From an uncultured Vibrio sp. (GTDB lineage: Bacteria > Pseudomonadota > Gammaproteobacteria > Enterobacterales > Vibrionaceae), in contig CANNGN010000002.1 of the NCBI GenBank assembly GCA_947504195.1, positions 372,001 to 436,000 on the forward strand: a DNA stretch of 64,000 bases, given 5' to 3'. The notes beneath the pieces are model-generated. The model saw nothing but the letters and a program-made list of their open reading frames with translations, was not told the origin of the DNA and made no database searches. A program made the translations under genes and the position numbers. Below, in pieces: positions 47,053-55,176 of this stretch (positions are counted from its first letter, which is position 1; each line of letters opens with the position of its first letter).

Positions 47053-48444
47053 ATGAACTATTTAGATAAAGAAATGCAAAACGTTTGGCAAAAAGATAAA
47101 GATCACCACATTCATCCTTGGACTGATTTTTCATCATTTAACGAAACGGGAGCCATGATTTTATCTGGTGGCGATAATGCACATGTTACTGATGGCGCTG
47201 GTAAACGGTATTTAGACGGTATCGGCGGATTATGGTGTGTCAATATTGGCTATGGTCGTCAAGAGATAGCGCAAGCAATGGCCGAGCAGGTAATGAAAAT
47301 ACCTTATTATTCTGCATTTGGTCACCACACTACTCAGCCAGCTGCTGAATTGTCGGCAAAACTTGCAGAACTCGCACCTGGCGATCTCAATCACGTCTTC
47401 TATGGTTGTGGGGGCTCTGTTGCAAATGACACCGCTGTTCGTATGGTTCATTTTTATTTCAATCAATTAGGCAAAACTTCGAAGAAAAAAATCATTTCGC
47501 GTATTGATGGATACCATGGCAGTACTTACATGGCGATGTCGGTTACTGGCGTTAAATTCGATCATATCGGCTTTGACATCGAAGAAGAACTTGTTCACCA
47601 CATTTCATGTCCTAACTCTTACCGTCGACCAGCAGATCAAAGCTTAGAAGACTTCTGTGATGAAAAAGTGCAAGAGCTTGAAGATAAGATTCTGGAACTT
47701 GGTCCTGATAATGTCGCGATGTTTTTTGCTGAGCCAATCATGGGTGCTGGTGGCGTAATTGTTCCGCCTCCTGGGTACCACAAAAGAACTTTGGATGTTT
47801 GCCACAAATACGACATTCTTTATATTTCTGATGAAGTGGTAACGGCTTTTGGACGATTAGGCCATATGTTTGCCTCCGAAGATGAGTTTGGTATTGTTCC
47901 AGATATCATTACTTGTGCAAAAGGTTTAACTTCTGGTTACATTCCTCTTGGTGCCACGATTATTTCAGATAAAATTTATGATGTAATCAGTAAGCCACAA
48001 GCTGAAGGTGCATTATTTACTCACGGTTACACCTATTCAGGTCACCCTGTGAGTTGTGCAGTTGCACTTAAAAACATTGAAATACTTGAAAGAGAAAATA
48101 TTTGTGACAATGTAAAAGAAATGGGTAGTTACTTTGAAGAGCAGCTACGCACACTTAGTGATCTTTCTATCGTTGGGGATATTCGCGGTAAGAAATTTAT
48201 GATTTGTATTGAGAATGTCGCGAACAAAGAAACAAAAGAGCTAATCGATGGTAAAGCTAAAGTAGGCAATAGAATCGCAGATTATTGTGAAGAACAAGGA
48301 CTATTAGTTCGTCCTCTTGCTCACATGAATATCTTGTCACCGCCACTTATTTTGACAAAAGAAAACATCGACTTTCTTGTCAGTACATTAAGAGGTGCGA
48401 TTGAAAACACTATTTCCGATTTAAAACAGGAAGGGTTTATTTAA
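47053..48444 (+). CDS. Class III omega-aminotransferase (amine/polyamine:pyruvate type)
   Basis: This 463-residue PLP enzyme transfers the amino group from a terminal amine to pyruvate, giving an aldehyde and alanine. Class III features are YLDGIGGLWCVNIGYGRQE, GCGGSVANDTAVRM, DGYHGSTYM, PLP-Asp D260 in YISDEVVTAFGR and PLP-Lys K290 in ITCAKGLTSGYIPLGA. The closest groups are SpuC-like polyamine:pyruvate and beta-alanine:pyruvate transaminases. ATG 47053 with GAGGAG about 10 bases upstream is chosen over 47035. Alanine dehydrogenase and aldehyde dehydrogenase nearby complete the chemistry. Confidence 0.88.
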   Translation: MNYLDKEMQNVWQKDKDHHIHPWTDFSSFNETGAMILSGGDNAHVTDGAGKRYLDGIGGLWCVNIGYGRQEIAQAMAEQVMKIPYYSAFGHHTTQPAAELSAKLAELAPGDLNHVFYGCGGSVANDTAVRMVHFYFNQLGKTSKKKIISRIDGYHGSTYMAMSVTGVKFDHIGFDIEEELVHHISCPNSYRRPADQSLEDFCDEKVQELEDKILELGPDNVAMFFAEPIMGAGGVIVPPPGYHKRTLDVCHKYDILYISDEVVTAFGRLGHMFASEDEFGIVPDIITCAKGLTSGYIPLGATIISDKIYDVISKPQAEGALFTHGYTYSGHPVSCAVALKNIEILERENICDNVKEMGSYFEEQLRTLSDLSIVGDIRGKKFMICIENVANKETKELIDGKAKVGNRIADYCEEQGLLVRPLAHMNILSPPLILTKENIDFLVSTLRGAIENTISDLKQEGFI

Positions 48445-48459
48445 TAACCATTAGAATTA

Positions 48460-48491
48460 ACGTTATAAGGTTTCCGCAAACCTTATAACGT
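48460..48491. terminator. Perfect 14-bp hairpin between aminotransferase and ALDH genes
   Basis: ACGTTATAAGGTTT (48460-48473), a 4-base loop CCGC, and the exact complement (48478-48491). Only a weak T-run follows, so it may be a partial terminator, attenuator or mRNA 3'-end stabiliser. Confidence 0.65.
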
Positions 48492-48619
48492 ATTCTTTAT
48501 TGTAGGTTTACTTCTTGTGCTTAAATTTTTCAAAATCATAACTTATCATTTTATCTATTCAAATGTTAAATGTAGGTTTGTATAAAAATTAATTAACCAT
48601 AGACAACAAAGGATTAAAT

Positions 48620-50107
48620 ATGTCTACAACTAATACTCAAGAAAGTTGGCTAAAGCTAAAAAATGAATTGGTCTACCAAAATCAAGCATGGATAGATGGT
48701 CAATGGCACACTCCCACAAATGGTGAAACCTATGCAGTAACTAACCCTGCAACGGGTGAAGTCATCGTGGATATGGCAGCCTGTCAGCAAGAGGATGTTG
48801 ATGTAGCTGTTGCGGCAGCAAAACGTACCTTTGATGCTGGCGTTTGGAGCTCGACTTCACCTGCTCACCGTAAAGCTGTGTTAAAAAAATTAGCTCAATT
48901 AATTTCAGAAAATACCAATGAGCTCGCCCTTCTTGAGTCGTTGAATATGGGTAAGCCCGTTGCAGACGCAGTTAGTATAGATATCCCCGGTTCAGCTGCT
49001 TGCATCGAATGGTACGCAGAAGCCATTGATAAAGTTTACGGCGAAGTTGCCCCTACAGATGCAGATAATTTTGCCACTATTACGCGAGAGCCTATTGGTG
49101 TGATCGGTGCTGTTGTTCCTTGGAACTTTCCTTTAGATATTGCTGTTTGGAAGATAGCTCCGGCACTAATAACAGGGAACTCCATTGTCTTAAAGCCAGC
49201 GGAAGAGTCACCACATACTGTTTTAAAACTCGCAGAGTTAGCTAAAGAAGCAGGTCTCCCTGATGGCGTTTTAAATATTGTTACTGGTGTTGGTGCGGTA
49301 ACTGGCCAAGCTTTAGGTCTACACAATGATGTTGATTGTCTTGTGTTTACTGGCTCAACAGCGACGGGTAAGCGCTTCTTAAAATATTCTGCAGAATCGA
49401 ACATGAAGCCGGTTTGGCCCGAAACGGGCGGAAAAAGTCCAAATTTAATATTTGCCGATTGTGATTTAGAAAAAGCCGTTACTGGTGCGATAAACGGTAT
49501 TTTCTTTAACCAAGGCGAAGTGTGTTCAGCTAACTCAAGAATCTTAGTTGATAACAAAATAAAAGCTGAGTTTATGGATGCGTTTATTAAGGCGGCCGAA
49601 AAACTCGTACTTGGTGACCCTCTAGATCCTGCAACTCAAGTTGGTGCAATTATCGACCAAGCTCAAGTAACACGTATGTTAGCAACGATTGAGAAAGCCA
49701 AAGAGCAGGGTGCCAAACTTGTTCTAGGCGGTAACGCCGATGAAACCAAGCGGTTTTTATTCCCGACGATTTTTGATGAAGTCACACCGTCGATGGAAGT
49801 CGCAACCGAAGAGATTTTTGGCCCTGTTGCTGCGGTCATCGGTTTTGATACCGAAGAAGAAGCTGTTCAAATTGCGAATGACTCAATTTATGGGCTAGCG
49901 GCTTCTATATGGAGTAATAACCTATCTCTTGTTCACCGTGTATCACGAAAATTACGCGCCGGAACAGTATCAGTGAATACGGTTGATGCCTTAGACTTCT
50001 CAACACCTTTTGGTGGTTACAAGCAATCTGGTTTCGGACGTGATTTATCATTACACGCGTTGGATAAATTCACCCAGCTAAAAACCACTTGGATCAAACT
50101 AGTCTAG
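48620..50107 (+). CDS. Aldehyde dehydrogenase, PuuC-like
   Basis: This 495-residue NAD(P)-dependent enzyme oxidises an aldehyde to an acid. It keeps N169 (PWNFP), K192 (LKPAEESP), the catalytic base E268 in PETGGKSP and nucleophile C302 in GEVCSANS. The sequence is closest to gamma-glutamyl-gamma-aminobutyraldehyde dehydrogenase / aminoaldehyde dehydrogenases. It follows the aminotransferase by 175 bases, separated by a hairpin, and would oxidise its aldehyde product. Confidence 0.9.
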   Translation: MSTTNTQESWLKLKNELVYQNQAWIDGQWHTPTNGETYAVTNPATGEVIVDMAACQQEDVDVAVAAAKRTFDAGVWSSTSPAHRKAVLKKLAQLISENTNELALLESLNMGKPVADAVSIDIPGSAACIEWYAEAIDKVYGEVAPTDADNFATITREPIGVIGAVVPWNFPLDIAVWKIAPALITGNSIVLKPAEESPHTVLKLAELAKEAGLPDGVLNIVTGVGAVTGQALGLHNDVDCLVFTGSTATGKRFLKYSAESNMKPVWPETGGKSPNLIFADCDLEKAVTGAINGIFFNQGEVCSANSRILVDNKIKAEFMDAFIKAAEKLVLGDPLDPATQVGAIIDQAQVTRMLATIEKAKEQGAKLVLGGNADETKRFLFPTIFDEVTPSMEVATEEIFGPVAAVIGFDTEEEAVQIANDSIYGLAASIWSNNLSLVHRVSRKLRAGTVSVNTVDALDFSTPFGGYKQSGFGRDLSLHALDKFTQLKTTWIKLV

Positions 50108-50128
50108 TGATTAAATGCTTGTAAAACG

Positions 50129-50164
50129 AAACCTTCTGAGACTATGCCTCAGAAGGTTTTTTTA
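50129..50164 (+). terminator. Terminator after aldehyde dehydrogenase
   Basis: AAACCTTCTGAG / CTCAGAAGGTTT with a 7-base loop and a seven-T tail. Confidence 0.9.
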
Positions 50165-50219
50165 TCACGATAAAGTGGCGTTAGGTAAGGTATACATACA
50201 ATAACTATTCGCGTTTTGG

Positions 50220-50405
50220 TTACTTCAACCCAAGCTTTTTAAGAAAAAACACTGCCGGGCAGAATCCAGTAAATGCACTTTGAATTAGATTCACACCGAT
50301 AAAGGCAGTAAACCAAACAAAATTCGCATGAACGAAATAGGTGAGAACCAAAGACACTAACACCATCACACCCGCAAAGATCTGAATACCTTTATCAATA
50401 GTCAT
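50220..50405 (-). CDS. DUF2892 (YgaP-like) small membrane protein
   Basis: This 61-residue protein has two hydrophobic helices (IQIFAGVMVLVSLVLTYFV and FVWFTAFIGVNLIQSAFTGF) and the DUF2892 ending GFCPAVFFLKKLG, as in the membrane part of E. coli YgaP, where it is fused to a rhodanese. One Cys (GFCP) is conserved. ATG 50405 has GAGGA 8 bases upstream; TTG 50420 is unlikely. It is divergent from an ArsR repressor, echoing the E. coli ygaV-ygaP pairing and supporting a sulfide/persulfide link. Confidence 0.82.
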   Translation of the reverse strand: MTIDKGIQIFAGVMVLVSLVLTYFVHANFVWFTAFIGVNLIQSAFTGFCPAVFFLKKLGLK

Positions 50406-50427
50406 AAAAACGTTCCTCAAGTAGTCG

Positions 50428-50467
50428 ATAGTTCAAACTATAAATAATTACATTAGATAAGTCTAAT
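50428..50467. promoter_or_regulatory. Two dyads, candidate ArsR operators
   Basis: ATAGTT-CA-AACTAT (50428-50441) and ATTAGA-N4-TCTAAT (50452-50467) lie between the DUF2892 gene and the ArsR gene. Their sizes and location suit a dimeric winged-helix repressor controlling both directions. Confidence 0.6.
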
Positions 50468-50562
50468 TAAAGTTAAGCTAAATTCACAATACCTAAATAA
50501 GAATTGACTAATATAAAAACTGACGTATCATTCTTGTACGAATATAAGTGGGTGAGGCAAGT

Positions 50563-50871
50563 ATGAAACGATCAGATATCGATATTGAAAGCATGCAGAA
50601 GAATGCCAAAGAAGTGTCTGAATTGTTGAAAATAATGGCTCATCCTGAACGCCTGATTGTATTGTGTCAATTGACTCAGGGAGAGGTCGGGGCCGGTCAA
50701 CTGCAACAAGGATCGAGTTTGAGTCAGTCTGCTTTTTCTCAACACCTCGGTTTATTACGTAAGCATGGTTTGGTTGTGATTAGAAAGGAATCACAACAAG
50801 TTTACTACTCGCTTGCGGACCAACGTTCATCAAGAATCATAGAAAGCCTAGAACAGATCTTCTGTGAATAA
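50563..50871 (+). CDS. ArsR-family repressor with HlyU/BigR-type cysteine pair
   Basis: This 102-residue winged-helix repressor has AHPERLIVLCQL, the recognition helix SQSAFSQHLGLLRKHGLV and the wing RKESQQVYYSL. C35 and C101 are its only cysteines and are exactly 66 residues apart, as in HlyU, SqrR, BigR and YgaV, where they form di- or polysulfide bridges on reaction with persulfides. No metal-binding CxC motif exists. ATG 50563 (GAGG just upstream) is chosen over GTG 50548. The downstream membrane-fusion gene ATG lies 55 bases after the stop, so it probably represses the pump operon and the divergent DUF2892 gene. Confidence 0.88.
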   Translation: MKRSDIDIESMQKNAKEVSELLKIMAHPERLIVLCQLTQGEVGAGQLQQGSSLSQSAFSQHLGLLRKHGLVVIRKESQQVYYSLADQRSSRIIESLEQIFCE

Positions 50872-50926
50872 TATTGTTTTGCAAGTCAACGAATTAAAGT
50901 TCATGACCCATATAAGGGAGAATAAG

Positions 50927-51931
50927 ATGAGAAACGCTTACTTAGCTACTGCTGTTACATTGTCGATGATGGGAGTGAGTTTGACGAGTTCCGCAGAGCA
51001 ACTCTTTACCGTGAGTCGTGATTCGATTCCAAACCTTATTCAATTTGATGGTGTTGTTGAAGCAGTCAACCAAGGAACGGTAGCAGCACAAACCAACGGA
51101 CGGATTGTGGGGATAAATGTTGACGTTAATGATCGAGTGAAAAAAGGTGATGTGTTGTTAGAAATAAGTGCAGCCCAGCAAAGTGCATCGCTCGATGCGG
51201 CACAAGCACAGCTAAGTAGCGCGAACGCTCAGAATCGAGATGCTCAGTCTCAAGTGAAACGCTATCGTTTGTTATTCCCGAAAGGCGCGATTTCTCGAGA
51301 GCAGATGGACAGTGCAGAAGCTCGAGCGAATAGCTCTGAAGCCGAGGTAAAGTCGGCACAAGCAAATGTGACTAAGGCAAAGGATGCATTAGGTTATACC
51401 CGTATTAAGGCACCTTATGACGGAGTTGTGACAGAGCGCTTCGTCGAGCTGGGAGAAACAGTCGCGCCTGGCTCTCCGCTGTTTAGTGGTTATGGGGTAT
51501 CGCAGCTTCGAGTGAAAACTCATGTTCCGCAATACTATCAATCTCAAGTTAACGACGTCAGTCAGTTCCAAGTGCATTCACCGTCTGGTGCTTCTTTGAC
51601 ACCCACGTCGTACAACTTATTCAGTTACGCAGATCCTCAGACCCATACCTTTACCATTCGCTTGGAACTTTCTCAAGAAGCCAATGATCTACTGCCGGGC
51701 ATGTGGGTTAAAACCGATTTTAATTATGGTGTTCATTCCGCTTTAGTTGTGCCAAAAGAAGCGGTGATTCGTCGTGGTGAATTGAGTTCGGTGTATCGTT
51801 GGGTGGATGAGCATTCGGTACTCAATCCAGTGCGCCTTGGACAAGTGTATGAAGGTTATATTGAAATACTTTCTGGGCTAGAAGTAGGTGATCAGGTTGT
51901 TAGTAAGGCTGTTACGCTGGAAGGTAAATAG
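50927..51931 (+). CDS. RND efflux periplasmic adaptor (membrane fusion protein)
   Basis: This 334-residue adaptor has a signal peptide (NAYLATAVTLSMMGVSLTSSA). Barrel-sandwich/lipoyl halves (VEAVNQGTVAAQTNGRIVGI; YTRIKAPYDGVVTERFVELGE) flank a coiled-coil hairpin rich in Ala/Gln (about 75-150), followed by the beta-barrel domain. It links the RND pump to an outer-membrane channel; no TolC-like gene lies next to it. ATG 50927 has AAGGGAG 6 bases upstream, preferred over 50864 inside the ArsR gene. Confidence 0.9.
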   Translation: MRNAYLATAVTLSMMGVSLTSSAEQLFTVSRDSIPNLIQFDGVVEAVNQGTVAAQTNGRIVGINVDVNDRVKKGDVLLEISAAQQSASLDAAQAQLSSANAQNRDAQSQVKRYRLLFPKGAISREQMDSAEARANSSEAEVKSAQANVTKAKDALGYTRIKAPYDGVVTERFVELGETVAPGSPLFSGYGVSQLRVKTHVPQYYQSQVNDVSQFQVHSPSGASLTPTSYNLFSYADPQTHTFTIRLELSQEANDLLPGMWVKTDFNYGVHSALVVPKEAVIRRGELSSVYRWVDEHSVLNPVRLGQVYEGYIEILSGLEVGDQVVSKAVTLEGK

Positions 51932-51932
51932 T

Positions 51933-54900
51933 ATGGATAAGCCATTAGGAGTTTCTGGCCGTATCGCGGCGATGTTCCAACATTCAGCAATTACACCACT
52001 ACTTGCCATTGTTGGAATGTTAATGGGATTGTTCGCCGTAATGGTGACACCCAAAGAAGAAGAGCCACAAATTGATGTGACTTTTGCTGACATTTACATA
52101 CCTTTTCCCGGAGCTTCACCGCAAGAAGTCGAAAGTTTGGTGACTAACCCTGCAGAACAGATCATTTCTGAAATGCAGGGGATTGATAAGATCTATTCGT
52201 TCTCTCGTCCAGATGGTGCGTTGATTATTGCGATCTTTGAAGTCGGGGTATCACGTAATGATGCCGTGGTGAGAACCTACAATAAACTCTATTCCAATAA
52301 CGACTGGATGCCGCAAGGTGTCGGCGTTGGCCAACCGGTAATCAAACCGAAAGGTATTGAAGATGTCCCGATCGTGAGTATTACTTTAAGTGATAAAACC
52401 GGTCGTTTGGACAACAAGCAATTAACCCAAGTCGCTTCTGGTTTAGAGACTGAGTTAAAACGTATTCAAGGTACGCGTGATATATATACCATAGGCAAAC
52501 ATTCGACCATTGTTGACGTGCGTCTTGACCCAATAAAAATGAACGGATTTGGTATTACACTTGATCAACTTAATCAAACTTTGGTTGCGGCTAACGCATC
52601 GTCCTCAACCCTCAAAATTACTCATGACAACCAGCAATTTCCTGTTCAAGTTGGGCAATTTTTAACTCGAGTTGAAGATGTAAAACAGCTGGTTATTGGA
52701 ATGAACGAAAACCTCCCAGTTTATCTTTCTGATGTCGCAGAAATAAAAATAGGTGCCGATACACCAAGTCAGAATGTGTGGACCAGTAACAAAGAGAGTA
52801 TTCACCCAGCGGTGACGATAGCCGTTGCAAAAAAGGCAGGGGAGAATGCAGTTGATGTCGCGAATCAGGTTGAAACTCGTTTAGAAGAGCTTAAAAATCA
52901 ACTGATTCCAGAGAACATTAGTGTCGATATTACGCGAGATTATGGCCAAACTGCCGCCGAAAAAAGCAGTAAGTTAATTGGGAAATTAGCCTTTGCGACC
53001 GCTGCAGTTGTGTTGTTGGTGATTTTAGCCATGGGTTGGCGCGAAGCGATTGTGGTGGGTATCGCGATTGTGATTACCTTAATGATTACCTTGTTTGCAT
53101 CGTGGGCGTGGGGATTTACCCTCAACCGAGTATCGTTATTTGCGTTAATCTTCTCGATAGGAATATTGGTGGATGACGCCATTGTGGTAGTGGAGAACAT
53201 TCACAGACATATGGCACTAGGAAAACGAAAACTCAAAGATCTGATCCCAATAGCAGTCGATGAAGTGGGTGGGCCAACGATCTTAGCCACACTGACAGTC
53301 ATTGCTGCACTTTTACCAATGGCATTTGTGTCGGGGTTGATGGGACCATACATGAGTCCAATTCCAATCAATGCCTCGATGGGAATGTTGATATCACTAG
53401 CGGTGGCGTTTGTGCTTTCTCCTTGGTTAGCGAGTCATTTGCTTAAAGATGCACACCACGAAGAGAAACCAGCCTCTAAAGGGGTGTTTTATAAGGTTAT
53501 GGCTCCGTTTGTTTTATCCAAACGTCAGGGGCGCAATCGATGGTTCTTATTACTCGGTATTTTTGCATTAATTGCGGGATCATTGATCTTGCCGTTGACT
53601 AAGACTGTCGTAATGAAAATGCTGCCATTCGATAACAAGTCAGAGTTTCAAGTTGTTCTCGATATGCCAGACAATGCGTCATTAGAAAAAACACAGCGTG
53701 TGTTGTTCGACGTTGGCCGAGAACTTAGTAAAGTGCCAGAAGTCACGGATTACCAAATTTATGTGGGTACCGCAGCCCCGATTAACTTTAACGGTTTAGT
53801 GCGTCACTACTTTACTCGAAGCGATGCAAATCAAGGGGATATTCAAGTTAACCTTGTTGATAAAAACCATCGTGATAAATCGAGTCACCAAATTGCCAGT
53901 GAAGTTCGTCCTGCCTTACATGCAATAGCAGAGAAATTCGGTGGAAAACTCAAAGTCGTTGAAGTGCCGCCGGGGCCACCAGTGTGGTCGCCAATTTTAG
54001 CGGAAGTCTATGGGCCAACGCATGAAATTCGTAAGCAAGCGGCTCGCGAAATTCGTGAAGTGTTCAAAGCAACCGATGATATTGTCGATGTTGATATCTA
54101 TCTACCCGAGCCGTATAAAAAGTGGCAGGTAGTGATTGATCGCAACAAAGCCTCACTATTACTAGTTCCGTATAACAGCATTGTTAACGCCATCTCTACG
54201 GCAGTGGGTGGACAAGCCGTGACGTACTTACACAATGACTACAATAAATACCCGATTCCAGTACAGGTGCAGGCCAGTGAGTTAGCCAAGGTTCGTTTAG
54301 AACAAGTGATGAACATGATGGTGGGTAGTTCGAATGGCAGTCGATATCCTCTGTCTGACTTAGTGACTGTGCGCCAAACCGATATGGATGATTATATTGT
54401 TCACAAAAACTTGGTGCCGACGGTGATGGTCGTTGCGGATATGTCGGGTAGTACCGATAGCCCACTGTACGGAATGTTTGATGTCTATTCAGAACTCAAT
54501 AACCTTCCATTTAGCATTGAGCAGAACTTGATCGAACAACCCTCTGGTATCGATAAAGTTGCGGTTCTTTGGGACGGTGAATGGACCATTACTTATGAAA
54601 CGTTTCGAGATATGGGCATCGCATATGGTGTTGGAATGATTCTGATCTACTTGTTGGTGGTCGCACAGTTCCGTTCGTATTTGGTTCCGTTGATTATCAT
54701 GGCACCTATTCCGCTCACGATCATTGGGGTTATGCCGGGTCATGCGATATTAGGAGCGCAGTTTACGGCGACCTCTATGATTGGCATGATCGCTTTAGCT
54801 GGAATTATTGTTCGTAATTCAATTTTGCTGGTGGACTTCATTAACCAACAAGTTGATGAAGGGATGGCATTTGCTGATGCCGTGATTAACTCTGCTTCAG

Positions 54901-55097
54901 TTCGAGCCAAACCAATTATGTTAACCGCATTAGCAGCGATGATTGGCGCGGTGTTTATCCTGGATGACCCAATATTCAATGGTCTAGCAATCAGTCTGAT
55001 CTTCGGTATTTTTGTTTCGACCGTATTGACCTTGGTGGTGATTCCGGTGCTGTATTACGTAGCAATGAAGAAGCGGTTTACGCTTGAGGTAAGTTAG
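51933..55097 (+). CDS. RND-family efflux transporter
   Basis: This 1054-residue proton-driven inner-membrane pump is of the AcrB/MdtB-like RND superfamily. It has the usual 12-TM layout with two large periplasmic loops. The TM4 relay motif ILVDDAIVVVENIHRH is intact, as are NRVSLFALIFSIG and the C-terminal ATSMIGMIALAGIIVRNSILLVDFIN. ATG 51933 starts 2 bases after the adaptor stop with AAGG 8 bases upstream. The substrate is unknown; regulation by a thiol-type ArsR hints at electrophiles or sulfur compounds. Confidence 0.93.
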   Translation: MDKPLGVSGRIAAMFQHSAITPLLAIVGMLMGLFAVMVTPKEEEPQIDVTFADIYIPFPGASPQEVESLVTNPAEQIISEMQGIDKIYSFSRPDGALIIAIFEVGVSRNDAVVRTYNKLYSNNDWMPQGVGVGQPVIKPKGIEDVPIVSITLSDKTGRLDNKQLTQVASGLETELKRIQGTRDIYTIGKHSTIVDVRLDPIKMNGFGITLDQLNQTLVAANASSSTLKITHDNQQFPVQVGQFLTRVEDVKQLVIGMNENLPVYLSDVAEIKIGADTPSQNVWTSNKESIHPAVTIAVAKKAGENAVDVANQVETRLEELKNQLIPENISVDITRDYGQTAAEKSSKLIGKLAFATAAVVLLVILAMGWREAIVVGIAIVITLMITLFASWAWGFTLNRVSLFALIFSIGILVDDAIVVVENIHRHMALGKRKLKDLIPIAVDEVGGPTILATLTVIAALLPMAFVSGLMGPYMSPIPINASMGMLISLAVAFVLSPWLASHLLKDAHHEEKPASKGVFYKVMAPFVLSKRQGRNRWFLLLGIFALIAGSLILPLTKTVVMKMLPFDNKSEFQVVLDMPDNASLEKTQRVLFDVGRELSKVPEVTDYQIYVGTAAPINFNGLVRHYFTRSDANQGDIQVNLVDKNHRDKSSHQIASEVRPALHAIAEKFGGKLKVVEVPPGPPVWSPILAEVYGPTHEIRKQAAREIREVFKATDDIVDVDIYLPEPYKKWQVVIDRNKASLLLVPYNSIVNAISTAVGGQAVTYLHNDYNKYPIPVQVQASELAKVRLEQVMNMMVGSSNGSRYPLSDLVTVRQTDMDDYIVHKNLVPTVMVVADMSGSTDSPLYGMFDVYSELNNLPFSIEQNLIEQPSGIDKVAVLWDGEWTITYETFRDMGIAYGVGMILIYLLVVAQFRSYLVPLIIMAPIPLTIIGVMPGHAILGAQFTATSMIGMIALAGIIVRNSILLVDFINQQVDEGMAFADAVINSASVRAKPIMLTALAAMIGAVFILDDPIFNGLAISLIFGIFVSTVLTLVVIPVLYYVAMKKRFTLEVS

Positions 55098-55118
55098 AAA
55101 CTGATTCGGGCACTAATA

Positions 55119-55162
55119 TAAAACCCTCTCTGTGAACTCGATGTCCGCAGAGAGGGTTTGTC
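55119..55162. terminator. Bidirectional terminator RND / znuA
   Basis: AAACCCTCTCTG (55121-55132) pairs with CAGAGAGGGTTT (55148-55159) and lies between the convergent RND and znuA genes. Confidence 0.88.
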
Positions 55163-55176
55163 ATTTTTAATCGTGA

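Noticed and set aside
49036-49557. 173-codon minus-strand frame inside the aldehyde dehydrogenase gene
   Set aside because: Antisense shadow; the plus-strand gene has all catalytic residues.
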